A DNA stretch of 64,000 bases from Flavobacterium sp. SM15 (GCF_022012335.1 NZ_JAKLTO010000009.1:1-64000), one strand, 5' to 3'. Positions 9,368 through 18,568 are shown, counted from the stretch's first letter. Translations and numbers: made by a program. The notes: generated from the letters alone by a model not told the origin.

Positions 9368-9970
9368 TTATAAGTCTTCTAAAAGCAATAAATACAGGTT
9401 TTTTGGGCAACTTCCGTACTGAAGAAAATCTTCTTCTTTTGCTTTTTCGAAATATTTAAATGTAGTAATGTTTGTTGGGTATTCCTTGTCGTATTTTTTC
9501 TTTATCTCACGCAATCCGTCGCTCTTGTTTCCTGTTATTTGACTTGTTGTTGCCAATATTACAATGTTTGCAGGTAAATCGTTGGGTTTGAATTGTTTGA
9601 TTTGATTGGAAGAAAAAAGAATCGAGCCTTCATCAGCAATCAAGCTTTCGCAAGAAGCCAAAAGAAATTTTGGTTCTTTTGGGTTGGTGTAATTTAATTT
9701 ATTTTCGTCAAGAAGGCTGTAAAGCTTTGGCTCTAAGCACATGGCTTCTTTTTCAAACCAATCGTTTTCTTCTAAAATACTTTCAAAATTATCATGAACT
9801 TCAGGAAGGTTTTCACAGTATAAAAACTTACCGCCGTTTTTTTTGAATTTATAGGTAAACAGCTCGTCAATAGGCATAACCGGATCGGGAAGGTAAGGAC
9901 TGGAATCCTTTTCCTTGTCCTCATTGGAACCTTCGGAAGACGCGCCAAAAAATTTTCTGAAAAGACTCAT
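9368..9970 (-). CDS. LUD domain-containing protein (LutC-like)
   Basis: 200 residues resembling the LUD (lactate utilization) family, with GSILFSSNQ, PANIVILATTSQI and YGSCPKNLYLLLLEDL near the end. In LutABC this fold belongs to a lactate-oxidation complex, but here there is no lutA or lutB beside it; this stand-alone form before cdsA is a common flavobacterial layout with unknown role. The first 30 residues are charged and probably disordered. It is first in the LUD-cdsA-psd-ACBP operon, with its own -7 element at 10011-10018. Confidence 0.7.
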   Translation of the reverse strand: MSLFRKFFGASSEGSNEDKEKDSSPYLPDPVMPIDELFTYKFKKNGGKFLYCENLPEVHDNFESILEENDWFEKEAMCLEPKLYSLLDENKLNYTNPKEPKFLLASCESLIADEGSILFSSNQIKQFKPNDLPANIVILATTSQITGNKSDGLREIKKKYDKEYPTNITTFKYFEKAKEEDFLQYGSCPKNLYLLLLEDL

Positions 9971-10010
9971 ATAGTATATAAAATCTTGTTTTTTCTACTT
10001 GGATAACAAC

Positions 10011-10018
10011 CAAAGATA
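10011..10018 (-). promoter_or_regulatory. Promoter -7 element for the LUD-cdsA-psd operon
   Basis: TATCTTTG on the minus strand fits the Bacteroidetes -7 consensus TAnnTTTG and lies about 40 nt before the LUD start codon. It follows directly after the ftsH terminator, so this operon restarts transcription here. Confidence 0.6.
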
Positions 10019-10059
10019 AAAAAATCTTAATTCAATCATGCAACTGAATTAAGATTTTT
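10019..10059 (-). terminator. Terminator after ftsH
   Basis: AAAAATCTTAATTCA and TGAATTAAGATTTTT form a long A/U-rich stem with a ~10-nt loop, starting 22 nt after the ftsH stop codon on the minus strand. Confidence 0.8.
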
Positions 10060-10080
10060 ATCATTTTTTATTTAACAAGA

Positions 10081-12018
10081 TTATTCGTTTTCCGTAACTG
10101 CTTCTGTTTCTGATTTTTCAAAAGGTCGTTTTCCGAAAATTGTTTCTAAATCATCTTTGAAAATTACTTCTCTATCGATAAGAATATCGGCCAGTTCTAC
10201 TAATTTGTCACGATTTTCATTCAAGATCTGAATCGCTCTTTGGTACTGGTTTTCGATTAAATCCGAAATCTCTTTATCGATTACTCTTGCCGTGTCCTCA
10301 GAATACGGTTTGGAGAAATTATAATCGGTTTGTCCTGAAGAATCATAATAAGTGATGTTTCCTAATTTATCGTTCAAACCATAAACCGTTACCATTGCAC
10401 GGGCTTGTTTGGTTACTTTTTCCAAATCGCTCAAAGCACCGGTAGAAATTTTGTTGAAAATTACCTTCTCGGCTGCACGCCCACCCATAGTAGCGCACAT
10501 TTCGTCAAGCATTTGCTCGGGTCTTACAATTAAGCGCTCTTCGGGTAAATACCAAGCAGCTCCTAAACTTTGTCCACGCGGCACGATAGTCACTTTTACA
10601 AGCGGAGCTGCATGTTCCAGCATCCAGCTTACAGTTGCGTGACCTGCTTCGTGAATTGCAATGGCGCGCTTTTCTTCCGGGGTAACTATTTTGTTTTTCT
10701 TTTCCAAACCGCCAACAATACGGTCTACCGCATCAAGGAAGTCTTGTTTACCAACCGCTTTTTTGTTTTTACGAGCCGCAATTAACGCAGCTTCGTTACA
10801 AACGTTTGCGATATCAGCTCCAGAGAATCCTGGAGTTTGTTTGGCAAGGAAATCGGTATCTAATTCTTCTTCTTTTTTAAGAGGAGTCAGGTGTACTTCA
10901 AAAATCTCTTTACGCTCACGGATATCCGGTAAATCCACATAAATCTGACGGTCAAAACGTCCGGCGCGCATTAAGGCCTTGTCAAGAATATCGGCTCTGT
11001 TGGTTGCGGCAAGAACAATAACATGAGTATTGGTTCCGAAACCATCCATTTCGGTTAACAACTGATTTAATGTATTTTCACGCTCATCGTTTGATCCTGA
11101 GAAATTGTTTTTTCCACGGGCACGACCAACTGCATCAATTTCGTCAATAAAGATGATGGCAGGCGCTTTTTCTTTAGCTTGTTTGAATAAGTCTCTAACT
11201 CGAGAAGCTCCAACACCAACGAACATTTCCACAAAATCAGAACCTGAAAGAGAAAAGAAAGGTACTTTTGCTTCACCGGCTACGGCTTTTGCTAATAAAG
11301 TTTTACCTGTTCCCGGAGGACCGACTAATAAAGCTCCTTTGGGTATTTTTCCACCAATTTCGGTATATTTTTCAGGATTTCTAAGGAATTCTACAATTTC
11401 CTGAATTTCTTCTTTTGCGCCTTCTAATCCGGCTACATCCTTGAAAGTGACTTTAACGTCGTTCTTTTCGTCAAATAGCTTCGCTTTAGATTTTCCAATC
11501 GAAAAAATCTGACCGCCACCGCCACCAGCACCACCGCCTGACATTCTACGCATCATAAATACCCAGAATCCAATCAGTACGATAATCGGAAGGAAATTAA
11601 TGAAGATGTCTCCCCAATTGCTTTCCGGTTCTGAAGAAAAATCGTTTAATTTTCCAGCACTTCGGGCTTCATCAAGCTTTTTTTGGAACAATTCCTGGTT
11701 TCCAATATCCAAAGAGTAGTGAGGACCTGTATTTTCTTTCCCAAGAATGGTTTCTTTTTTTATTGAGGAATGTGTTTTGCTTTTTAAAGCCTCTTTTTTA
11801 AGATAAACCTGAGCCGTTGTTTTGTTGAAAACGACTTTGTTTACCTGACTTGAATCTAAAAACTGATAGAATTTAGCTAAAGAAGTAGGTTTTACTTCCT
11901 GAAAATTTGATCCGCTTGAAACGAGTTGTATGGCTATTAAAATTAAAAGTATAGCACCATAAACAACCCACATGCTAACCTTAATTTTGGCAGGATTTGG
12001 TTTTTTATCTTTTGACAT
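10081..12018 (-). CDS. ftsH: ATP-dependent zinc metalloprotease FtsH
   Basis: 645 residues, normal FtsH length. This hexameric inner-membrane AAA+ protease degrades unassembled membrane proteins and some cytosolic regulators. Two membrane segments (about 13-34 and 139-156) flank a periplasmic domain. A glycine-rich linker (GGGAGGGGG) precedes the AAA domain with Walker A GPPGTGKT near residue 231, Walker [10 protein letters not shown], and second-region-of-homology RAGRFDRQI. The zinc site HEAGH is near residue 455. The start is 12 bp downstream of rsfS, so the two are probably cotranscribed; a strong terminator separates it from the lipid genes. Confidence 0.98.
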   Translation of the reverse strand: MSKDKKPNPAKIKVSMWVVYGAILLILIAIQLVSSGSNFQEVKPTSLAKFYQFLDSSQVNKVVFNKTTAQVYLKKEALKSKTHSSIKKETILGKENTGPHYSLDIGNQELFQKKLDEARSAGKLNDFSSEPESNWGDIFINFLPIIVLIGFWVFMMRRMSGGGAGGGGGQIFSIGKSKAKLFDEKNDVKVTFKDVAGLEGAKEEIQEIVEFLRNPEKYTEIGGKIPKGALLVGPPGTGKTLLAKAVAGEAKVPFFSLSGSDFVEMFVGVGASRVRDLFKQAKEKAPAIIFIDEIDAVGRARGKNNFSGSNDERENTLNQLLTEMDGFGTNTHVIVLAATNRADILDKALMRAGRFDRQIYVDLPDIRERKEIFEVHLTPLKKEEELDTDFLAKQTPGFSGADIANVCNEAALIAARKNKKAVGKQDFLDAVDRIVGGLEKKNKIVTPEEKRAIAIHEAGHATVSWMLEHAAPLVKVTIVPRGQSLGAAWYLPEERLIVRPEQMLDEMCATMGGRAAEKVIFNKISTGALSDLEKVTKQARAMVTVYGLNDKLGNITYYDSSGQTDYNFSKPYSEDTARVIDKEISDLIENQYQRAIQILNENRDKLVELADILIDREVIFKDDLETIFGKRPFEKSETEAVTENE

Positions 12019-12030
12019 GTACTGTGATTA

Positions 12031-12402
12031 TTAGTATTTGTTTTCAATAGAAGTGATTATTGCATCACCCCACAAACTTTCAATGTTGTAGTATTCACGG
12101 ATGTGTTTCTGGAAAACATGAACCACGATGCTAACGTAATCCATTAAAATCCATTCGGCATTATCACCGCCTTCTACGTGCCAAGGTTTGTCTTTTAGTT
12201 CTTTGGATACTACTTTTTGTACAGAATTAGCAATTGCATTAACCTGTGTATTAGAATTTCCGTTGCAAATCACGAAATAATCGCAAACGGTATTGTCAAT
12301 TCCTCTTAAATCTAAAATATCTATATCGTTTCCTTTTACGTCTTCAATCCCTTTGATGATGTTTGCTAACAATTCATCGTTGTTTATCTCTTTTACCGCC
12401 AT
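12031..12402 (-). CDS. rsfS: Ribosomal silencing factor RsfS
   Basis: 123 residues matching the RsfS/Iojap family, which binds ribosomal protein uL14 on the large subunit and blocks subunit joining during starvation. Family landmarks are DILDLRGIDNTVCDYFVICNG near residue 24, the PWHVEGG segment, EWILMDYVSIVVHVF and YYNIESLWGDA. It is the first gene of an rsfS-ftsH unit, a pairing often seen in Flavobacteria, and is divergent from birA. Confidence 0.93.
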   Translation of the reverse strand: MAVKEINNDELLANIIKGIEDVKGNDIDILDLRGIDNTVCDYFVICNGNSNTQVNAIANSVQKVVSKELKDKPWHVEGGDNAEWILMDYVSIVVHVFQKHIREYYNIESLWGDAIITSIENKY

Positions 12403-12423
12403 TTATGTTTACTATATTTTTGG

Positions 12424-12431
12424 CAAAGTTA
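12424..12431 (-). promoter_or_regulatory. Promoter -7 element for rsfS-ftsH
   Basis: TAACTTTG on the minus strand fits TAnnTTTG and lies about 21 nt before the rsfS start. I see no convincing -33 TTG at the right spacing, so this rests on the -7 box. Confidence 0.5.
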
Positions 12432-12497
12432 CCATTTTTGTTGTTATTTTTGACATCTTAACATAAGATTAAACTTCTTAAGAAGCATATTAATTTC

Positions 12498-13229
12498 ATG
12501 AACATAATCAAACTCAGTGCCACAGCTTCCACAAATGACTTTTTAAAGGAAAAACTGTCAAAACAGTACCTTGAAAATTTCACTGTTGTGGTAACTGAAA
12601 ATCAAACTGACGGTAGAGGGCAGATGGGAGCAAAATGGAATGCTGAAGCTGGTAAAAATTTGACATTCAGCGTTTTAATAAAAGATGTGTTGTTGGAGAT
12701 TAATTCTATTTTTCATTTAAATGTTGCTGTTGCGGTAAGCATAGTGGAAGCGTTGCGAGAATTTCAAGTGCCTGATCTAGCTATTAAATGGCCGAACGAC
12801 ATTTTGGCAGGAAACAAAAAAATTGGCGGAATATTGATTGAGAACAGCATTAAAAACCAAGGTGAAATTTTTTCAGTAGTAGGTATTGGTTTAAACGTTA
12901 ATCAAAATGATTTTCAAGAATTGCCTAAGGCCGGTTCGCTTTTTACGATAACTAACAAAGAGTTTGATAAAGAAGTGTTAATGCTTTCCATTCTGCAAAG
13001 GCTTAAAAAGAATATGTCAGTATTGCTTGGTGGAGATTTTAATTTTTTTTGGGAAAGCTATGATAAATTACTTTATAAAAAAGGTGTCCCAATGCCTTTT
13101 GAAGATACTGAGGGAAATCGCTTTATGGGAATAATCCAGAGAGTTACAGATTTCGGGAAATTGGAAATTTTACTTGAAAGTGATTCGTTTCAACAGTTCG
13201 ATATCAAGGAAATTCAGATGTTGTATTAA
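12498..13229 (+). CDS. birA: Biotin--[acetyl-CoA-carboxylase] ligase
   Basis: 243 residues of catalytic biotin protein ligase. It activates biotin with ATP and attaches it to the carrier lysine of acetyl-CoA carboxylase and similar enzymes. The biotinyl-AMP loop appears as DGRGQMGAKWNAEAGKN, followed by AIKWPNDILAGNKKIGGILIEN. The protein begins directly at the ligase domain, so the N-terminal helix-turn-helix of the E. coli repressor is absent and this should be a monofunctional enzyme. Divergent from rsfS and ended by a strong hairpin. Confidence 0.94.
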   Translation: MNIIKLSATASTNDFLKEKLSKQYLENFTVVVTENQTDGRGQMGAKWNAEAGKNLTFSVLIKDVLLEINSIFHLNVAVAVSIVEALREFQVPDLAIKWPNDILAGNKKIGGILIENSIKNQGEIFSVVGIGLNVNQNDFQELPKAGSLFTITNKEFDKEVLMLSILQRLKKNMSVLLGGDFNFFWESYDKLLYKKGVPMPFEDTEGNRFMGIIQRVTDFGKLEILLESDSFQQFDIKEIQMLY

Positions 13230-13263
13230 AAAAGGCTTTTAGAGATTTCTAAAAGCCTTTTTC
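13228..13263. terminator. Terminator between birA and the SRPBCC gene
   Basis: AAAAAGGCTTTTAG and CTAAAAGCCTTTTT form a 14-bp stem with A and T tracts on either side, working for the convergent genes in both directions. Confidence 0.9.
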
Positions 13264-13290
13264 TTTGGAATATGTATTAGCACGGTAAAC

Positions 13291-13683
13291 TTAAAGTTTA
13301 CTCATGTTTGCAGATAGAGTCTCAATGAATTTTGAGATCGGCCCTTTAATCATCATAGCCATCATTGGGTTGAAATCACCCTCGAAAAGCAACTGTACTT
13401 CAGAAGTGTTTGGTGATAACGCGTTGATGTTGGCAGTTAAGGTAAAAGGTAATTTATCGCTCGCAGCTCCCAAAACAACTTTGTTTGGTGCTATTTTGTC
13501 TTTCATTTTTAATTTGATTTCCGGCATTCCTTTTAATCCGAAGATAAAGGCATTTTCATCCAAAACTTCAAATTTTGCGATGGATTCCGGCATTAATTTT
13601 TCAAAATTTTTAACGTCTGTTAGAGCATTAAATAAATACTCCGGCGATTTTTCAACGTTTACTTTCGGACTTTCTAAATTCAT
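13291..13683 (-). CDS. SRPBCC (START-like) family protein
   Basis: 130 residues with the SRPBCC layout of a hydrophobic-ligand-binding helix-grip fold: start strand KVNVEKSPEYLFNALTDVKNFEKLMPE, central beta strands including PEIKLKMKDKIAP, and a C-terminal helix ISKFIETLSANMSKL that would close the cavity. The ligand and role are unknown. It begins 21 bp after the pyrE stop, so it is probably in the pyrE transcript and ends at the terminator shared with birA. Confidence 0.8.
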   Translation of the reverse strand: MNLESPKVNVEKSPEYLFNALTDVKNFEKLMPESIAKFEVLDENAFIFGLKGMPEIKLKMKDKIAPNKVVLGAASDKLPFTLTANINALSPNTSEVQLLFEGDFNPMMAMMIKGPISKFIETLSANMSKL

Positions 13684-13704
13684 AAGTGTTTTTATTCTGA
13701 TATT

Positions 13705-14352
13705 TTATACTTCAACACCCCAAGTAGAAGGACTTTTACGCCATTCTTTAAGTGTTTCGTGTTCTTCTTCTGTAATATATTGTTTTGCAACGGCTTCTTC
13801 TAGTAATGTGTCGTAGTTACCCAAGGTGAAAACATCCAAATTAGCTTCTTTGCAGTTTTGTTCGGCAATATCAAATCCATAAGTAAAGATGGCAACCATT
13901 CCTTTTACGTTTGCACCGGCATCTCTTAAAGCTTCAATTGCTTGTAAGCTGCTTTTCCCTGTACTGATTAAATCTTCAACCACCACAACGGTTTGTCCTT
14001 TTTGTAAAAAGCCTTCCACCTGATTTTGACGACCGTGTTTTTTAGGCTCTGGGCGAACATATACAAAAGGAAGTCCCATAATTTCAGCAACAAGCATACC
14101 AATTCCGATAGCTCCGGTTGCCACTCCCGCAATTACATCGGGTTTTCCGAATTGTTTCTCAATGTTTTTTGCAAATTCCTCACGCAGATAATTTCTAATC
14201 GGTGGAAATGAGAGGGTTATACGGTTATCGCAGTAAATAGGCGATTTCCATCCCGATGCCCATGTAAAAGGATTTTTGGGATTTAATTTAATTGCGTTTA
14301 TTTGTAAAAGCAATTCGGCTGTTTTTTTAGCTGTGTCTGTGTTAAAAATCAT
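13705..14352 (-). CDS. pyrE: Orotate phosphoribosyltransferase
   Basis: About 215 residues from MIFNTDTAKKTAELLL, which I choose over an upstream in-frame ATG at 14403 because the OPRT fold starts there. It makes orotidine-5-phosphate from orotate and PRPP in pyrimidine synthesis. Landmarks are PFTWASGWKSPIYCDNR, the conserved VAGVATGAIGIG segment, YVRPEPKKHGRQN and the PRPP-binding VVVVEDLISTGKSS. The start codon is only 8 bp from the divergent NUDIX start, so the pyrE promoter must lie inside the NUDIX gene. Confidence 0.95.
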   Translation of the reverse strand: MIFNTDTAKKTAELLLQINAIKLNPKNPFTWASGWKSPIYCDNRITLSFPPIRNYLREEFAKNIEKQFGKPDVIAGVATGAIGIGMLVAEIMGLPFVYVRPEPKKHGRQNQVEGFLQKGQTVVVVEDLISTGKSSLQAIEALRDAGANVKGMVAIFTYGFDIAEQNCKEANLDVFTLGNYDTLLEEAVAKQYITEEEHETLKEWRKSPSTWGVEV

Positions 14353-14357
14353 AAGTG

Positions 14358-14365
14358 CAAATGTA
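14358..14365 (-). promoter_or_regulatory. Candidate pyrE -7 element overlapping the NUDIX start codon
   Basis: TACATTTG on the minus strand fits TAnnTTTG. Only 5 nt separate it from the pyrE ATG at 14352, which would give a leaderless or nearly leaderless pyrE mRNA. No clear -33 element was found. Confidence 0.4.
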
Positions 14366-14963
14366 TAAAGTTTTTGTGAACGATAAGCCATTTTTCCTGA
14401 CAAATCAAGTTGTTAAGGAAACTGATTTTCAACTTTTTCTTCTGGAAAGCGTTGATATCAAGCAAATTATTGTGAAAATGTTCCAGAATAAAATTCAGAA
14501 GGCTTTTTTATACCATCCAGACGAAAAGGAAATCATGTCTAAGCTTAAAGAGAAAATCCCAGTGGTAAAAGCAGGTGGCGGATTGGTCTATAACAAGAAA
14601 GGTGAAGTGCTTTTTATCTTCCGAAACGGAAAATGGGACCTCCCAAAAGGTGGAATTGAAAAAGGCGAAGTTATCGAAGAAACTGCCATTAGAGAAGTAG
14701 AGGAGGAAACCGGTGTTTCAGGGTTGAAAATAACCTCAAAGTTGCAAAAAACATATCATGTTTTTAAACGAAACGGACGTTACAAGCTCAAAGTAACACA
14801 CTGGTTTGAAATGAAAACGAATTTTGAAGGTATACCACACGGTCAAGCCGAAGAAGGAATTGAAAAAGTTGCCTGGTTAAATCCGGCAGAAATTAAAGAA
14901 GCTTTGAATAACTCTTATGAGAACATAAAATTATTGTTTGAACAAGAAAAGATATTGCAATAA
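14361..14963 (+). CDS. NUDIX hydrolase
   Basis: 201 residues from ATG at 14361; an in-frame GTG two codons earlier is less likely. The Nudix box GGIEKGEVIEETAIREVEEETGV is complete, with the REVEEETG metal-binding core, so it should hydrolyse a nucleoside-diphosphate-linked substrate. About 65 extra N-terminal residues precede the fold. The substrate cannot be inferred, though the face-to-face position with pyrE is a recurring flavobacterial arrangement and could hint at nucleotide clean-up. Ends at a strong terminator. Confidence 0.88.
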   Translation: MYKVFVNDKPFFLTNQVVKETDFQLFLLESVDIKQIIVKMFQNKIQKAFLYHPDEKEIMSKLKEKIPVVKAGGGLVYNKKGEVLFIFRNGKWDLPKGGIEKGEVIEETAIREVEEETGVSGLKITSKLQKTYHVFKRNGRYKLKVTHWFEMKTNFEGIPHGQAEEGIEKVAWLNPAEIKEALNNSYENIKLLFEQEKILQ

Positions 14964-14990
14964 AAAAGCCGCTAAATGCGGCTTTTTTTA
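14962..14990. terminator. Terminator after the NUDIX gene
   Basis: AAAAAGCCGC and GCGGCTTTTT form a stem around a short loop, then a T tract. It also serves the convergent small membrane-protein gene at 14988-15221. Confidence 0.9.
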
Positions 14991-15221
14991 TTTGTTTTCT
15001 CTGGTAATTATGAAATAGATTACATAGATCCAGCTCAAGATTCCATGGAGAAATGCCCACAGAACTGAATTATTTCTCGACCAGGATATTACTATTGCCA
15101 GAACAGTTCCCATGCCTATTCCATTATGGATTACTTCTTTACGCAGCGCCTCGTCTTCATTGGCAAAAACAGGAATTGTCATTAATACGACAAGTGTCAA
15201 TAGTAAACTTTTTTGCTTCAT
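14988..15221 (-). CDS. Small membrane protein, unknown
   Basis: 77 residues: an N-terminal signal-like hydrophobic stretch (MKQKSLLLTLVVLMTIPVFA), a short acidic segment (NEDEALRKE), then two further hydrophobic segments (GMGTVLAIVISW; LWAFLHGILSWIYVIYFIIT) with a short polar loop between them. I do not recognise the family with certainty. It starts 2 bp after the M14 peptidase stop codon, so it is probably cotranslated or at least cotranscribed with it. Confidence 0.65.
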   Translation of the reverse strand: MKQKSLLLTLVVLMTIPVFANEDEALRKEVIHNGIGMGTVLAIVISWSRNNSVLWAFLHGILSWIYVIYFIITRENK

Positions 15222-15223
15222 AA

Positions 15224-16957
15224 TTAATAGAGCATTTTTTTATAAATAGGGTACTGTAAATAGGCTTTTTCAAAGTATTTTGAATGTTTGTAAACCCAGT
15301 CCAGTTGCGCATCTCCATCTTCAGCAAATTTCTTGTCTTCTTTTCTTTTCGTTTCCAATTCCTCTTTTAGTTTTGGATTTTCCTCAAGAACCTGTTTGGC
15401 CAAATCTTCGAAAACATAAGGCGAATAATATTCTTTTTGTTGTAAAATCGTATCGAAGAAATTCCAGTTAAAGAACGAATCGGCTGCTTCCGGCTCTAAG
15501 GTTTCGATCAGATATTTACTGTTTTTCTGATTACTGTAAATAATGTAATCACCTTTGTGAAACTTCACATTTTCCGTTGTTTTAGTAACAGAAGTATTAT
15601 AATGGTAATAGTGTCCTTCAAAAGGAGTTTCTGAAGTTTTATAATCGGAAATCTTATAACTGTCAACAGAAATCAGGGTGTCTTTTTTCAATTGGGTCAT
15701 TTCAATTCGGTTAAGCTTCATTAAATCGATTACATTCCAATATTGTTGTGGAACAATGTAATATTGAGGAATATACACTTCTTTTTTAGGTTTGTACACT
15801 TCATAAAACGGGATCATTTTATTGAAAGGCTTGGTTCTGTCATAATACAAACGAGGTTTTCCGGAAACATCGCTGGGTTTGTATTTTCCTTCGTAGCCTA
15901 AAAATGGTATCTGTTTCACTTTTGCCGAATCGATTTCCCATTGAACAGTATATAACCCACCTGTCATGTGATTTTCAATGTTTTCTTGTCTTAATTTTAA
16001 AATTTCTGCGACATTTTTATCGGTAAAATTTAAAGTTGAAAGCATGTATTCGTAAGTAACTTTAACGCGTTCGGAGTATTTTTTAAGCATATGGGTTTCA
16101 ACCATTACTCCCAAAGTATTAAACATTGAAGCGTATCCAGTTGAAAAACGCGGAGTTTCCATACTTTTTGCAAAACCGTGTTCCGGCGTCTGGTTGTAAA
16201 TATTCACATAAGGTACCGACTCGATCTTCTTCGTTTTCAGATCTTTTAAGATGGTAGGCATCATTTTCTCGTTTAGGAATGTACCTAATTTACCGCCTAA
16301 TTTCTGATAATGTGTTGCTATATAGGTAAGTGTATATTGGTAATCTGCACCGTTGCTAACGTGATTGTCCAGAAAAACATCCGGGTTGACCATGTTAAAA
16401 ATCACCTGAAAAGTTTTTGAATTTTTAGTGTCGGATTTGATAAAATCACGGTTTAGATCGAAGTTTCGCGCGTTTCCTCTAAAACCGTAAGCTTCGGGGC
16501 CATTTTGATTTACTCGTGAAGTACTGTTTCGGTTTAATGCACCTCCAACATTGTATACCGGAATAGCCACAACTACTGTGTTTTTTGGGGCAACAATTTT
16601 TCCGGCAGCCAAATCTCTCATGAACAACATGGTAGCATCGATTCCGTCAGTTTCTCCGGGATGAATTCCGTTGTTGATAAGGATTACTGCTTTATTGTTA
16701 TTGTGCAGTTGGGTGTATTCCAGATTTTTGTCTGGATTGAAAGCCACAATGTGTAAAGGCTCGCCACTGTCGGTCATTCCGATGGAGCGCATTGCGATGG
16801 TTTCGTAGGCTTTGTCAAGGTTTTTGTAAAATTCAATTGCTTCGGCGTAGGTTGCCGATTGGTTTCCGTTTCCTTTTTCATAAGGAGTTTTCAATTCGGT
16901 TTTTTGAGCCGATAAAATTCCGCTGCTTAACAATAATAAGCTGATTATTTTTTTCAT
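15224..16957 (-). CDS. Secreted M14 family zinc carboxypeptidase-like protein
   Basis: 577 residues with a signal peptide (cut near SAQ at residue 18). The zinc-binding HxxE is seen as HPGETDG (H99, E102), with the third metal histidine probably in DNHVSNGADYQYT near residue 192. A conserved arginine-rich segment RNFDLNRDF lies between them, and GVMVETHML may supply the catalytic glutamate. M14 enzymes remove C-terminal residues from peptides. The C-terminal ~250 residues have no motif I know. It sits between coaD (7 bp) and a small membrane-protein gene (2 bp) in a minus-strand run. Confidence 0.87.
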   Translation of the reverse strand: MKKIISLLLLSSGILSAQKTELKTPYEKGNGNQSATYAEAIEFYKNLDKAYETIAMRSIGMTDSGEPLHIVAFNPDKNLEYTQLHNNNKAVILINNGIHPGETDGIDATMLFMRDLAAGKIVAPKNTVVVAIPVYNVGGALNRNSTSRVNQNGPEAYGFRGNARNFDLNRDFIKSDTKNSKTFQVIFNMVNPDVFLDNHVSNGADYQYTLTYIATHYQKLGGKLGTFLNEKMMPTILKDLKTKKIESVPYVNIYNQTPEHGFAKSMETPRFSTGYASMFNTLGVMVETHMLKKYSERVKVTYEYMLSTLNFTDKNVAEILKLRQENIENHMTGGLYTVQWEIDSAKVKQIPFLGYEGKYKPSDVSGKPRLYYDRTKPFNKMIPFYEVYKPKKEVYIPQYYIVPQQYWNVIDLMKLNRIEMTQLKKDTLISVDSYKISDYKTSETPFEGHYYHYNTSVTKTTENVKFHKGDYIIYSNQKNSKYLIETLEPEAADSFFNWNFFDTILQQKEYYSPYVFEDLAKQVLEENPKLKEELETKRKEDKKFAEDGDAQLDWVYKHSKYFEKAYLQYPIYKKMLY

Positions 16958-16964
16958 TGTTGTG

Positions 16965-17420
16965 TTATTTTATTTTTACAGATTCGGGTACTAAAATGGT
17001 ATAATCGCCACCATTTCTAATAACGTCCCTAACAATGCTGGAACTGATGTGTGAAGTGTCTATGGCGGTTAATAAGAACACGGTTTCTATTTCAGAAAGC
17101 TGACGGTTTGTATGTGCAATCGCTTTTTCAAATTCGAAATCTGCCGGGTTTCGTAACCCTCTTAAAATGAATTGAGCACCTAGTTTATGACACAATTCAA
17201 TGGTCAAACCTTCATAAGTAACCACAGAAACCTTTGGTTCGTTTTTAAAAGAGTCTTCGATGAATTTTTTACGGTCTTCTAAAGAAAACATGTATTTTTT
17301 TTCTGCGTTGATACCGATAGCAATTACAATTTCATCAAATAAAGGCAAAGCTCTTTTAATGATGTCGAAATGCCCTAAAGTTATCGGATCGAACGACCCT
17401 GGAAAGATTGCTTTTCTCAT
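16965..17420 (-). CDS. coaD: Phosphopantetheine adenylyltransferase
   Basis: 151 residues, standard CoaD length. It transfers AMP from ATP to 4-phosphopantetheine, the penultimate step of coenzyme A synthesis. The nucleotidyl-transferase motif is FPGSFDPITLGHFDII (TxGH type), with RGLRNPADFEFEKAIAHTNRQL and the C-terminal ISSSIVRDVIRNGGD (the S-S-x-x-[KR] nucleotide-binding segment). It lies 6 bp after ddl and 7 bp before the M14 gene, indicating one operon. Confidence 0.97.
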   Translation of the reverse strand: MRKAIFPGSFDPITLGHFDIIKRALPLFDEIVIAIGINAEKKYMFSLEDRKKFIEDSFKNEPKVSVVTYEGLTIELCHKLGAQFILRGLRNPADFEFEKAIAHTNRQLSEIETVFLLTAIDTSHISSSIVRDVIRNGGDYTILVPESVKIK

Positions 17421-17426
17421 AAGATT

Positions 17427-18401
17427 TTATGATTTTAACGCCAGTTCGATTGCGTTGCTGAACAATTCGGTTAGTGAAATTCCTGCTTCTTTGGCCTGTT
17501 GCGGTAAAATACTTTCGGTTGTTAATCCCGGAATAGTATTCATTTCCAGCATATAAGGTTCTCCATTTACGATGATGAACTCACTTCTTGAAAAACCTTT
17601 CATTTTTAAAACTTCGTAGGCTTTTTTAGAAACGGTTTCCACTTTTACACGGATTTCATCTGAGAGTCGGGCAGGAGTGATTTCCTGAGATTTTCCTAAA
17701 TACTTTGCCTCATAGTCGAAAAAGTCGTTTTCTGAAACGATTTCCGTAATCGGTAAAACTGTTGTTTGTCCTTTATAATTTATAACTCCCACCGAAACTT
17801 CGGTTCCATCAAGGAAACTTTCAATGATGATTTCACTGTCTTCTTTATAAGCGTTTTCAATAGCAGGAAGTAATTCTTCTTTGGATTTTACTTTAGAAAT
17901 TCCAAAGCTTGAACCTGATTTGTTTGGTTTTACAAATAATGGTAATCCTAAAGCTGAAATGATTTCCTCTTGGTTTATAGCATCGCCTTTATCCAAATAA
18001 AAAGAAGTTGCGGTTTTGATTCCATAAGGTTTCAAAACTGAAAGTAAATCACGTTTGTTGAAAGTTAATGCTGCCTGATAATAATCACAAGAAGTTTGCG
18101 GGATGCCTAATAACTCAAAATAGGCTTGCATTAAACCGTCTTCCCCTGGAGTTCCGTGAATGGCATTAAAAACCACATCAAAAGTTAATTTGTTGCCGGC
18201 ATAATTAACGGAAAAGTCATGACGGTCTACTGGAAATTCGTTTTCGTTTTCATCCACCATAACCCATTTTTCTTTGAAGATATGAATTCGGTAGGCGTTA
18301 TAGTTTGATTTGTCCAAGAAGTTGTATACTACATTTCCGCTTTTTAGAGAAATTTGATATTCGCTGGAATAGCCTCCCATAATGATGGCAACATTTTTCA
18401 T
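17427..18401 (-). CDS. ddl: D-alanine--D-alanine ligase
   Basis: 324 residues with the ATP-grasp fold of Ddl, which joins two D-alanines for peptidoglycan precursors in the cytoplasm. N-terminal IIMGGYSSEYQISLKSG, central FNAIHGTPGEDG, LFVKPNKSGSSFGI with the ATP-binding lysine, and C-terminal SRSEFIIVNGEPYMLEMNTIPGLT all fit. It is first in a ddl-coaD-M14-small-protein unit and has a good promoter (TTTG-N23-TAATTTTG). Divergent from the PASTA gene. Confidence 0.97.
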   Translation of the reverse strand: MKNVAIIMGGYSSEYQISLKSGNVVYNFLDKSNYNAYRIHIFKEKWVMVDENENEFPVDRHDFSVNYAGNKLTFDVVFNAIHGTPGEDGLMQAYFELLGIPQTSCDYYQAALTFNKRDLLSVLKPYGIKTATSFYLDKGDAINQEEIISALGLPLFVKPNKSGSSFGISKVKSKEELLPAIENAYKEDSEIIIESFLDGTEVSVGVINYKGQTTVLPITEIVSENDFFDYEAKYLGKSQEITPARLSDEIRVKVETVSKKAYEVLKMKGFSRSEFIIVNGEPYMLEMNTIPGLTTESILPQQAKEAGISLTELFSNAIELALKS

Positions 18402-18435
18402 AGATGTCCGTTATTTGATAAGTATATAGTTCTTA

Positions 18436-18470
18436 CAAAATTATTACTATTTGTTGAAAACCACGTCAAA
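18436..18470 (-). promoter_or_regulatory. ddl promoter
   Basis: On the minus strand, TTTG (18467-18470) and TAATTTTG (18436-18443) are separated by 23 nt, fitting the Bacteroidetes sigma-factor consensus. The -7 box is about 34 nt before the ddl ATG. Confidence 0.65.
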
Positions 18471-18568
18471 AAATATTTTTCTTCGGATAAAAATGAAAAA
18501 GTGGGCTGCTGACCACCTTAGGTAAAGAATTACTTTTTCGGAAGAAACAAAAAATCTTTAGTATTTTA

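Noticed and set aside
18500..18516. Short GTGG/CCAC hairpin between ddl and the PASTA gene
   Set aside because: The stem is only 4 bp, with no T tract and no repeat of it elsewhere; it lies between divergent promoters where a terminator makes no sense.
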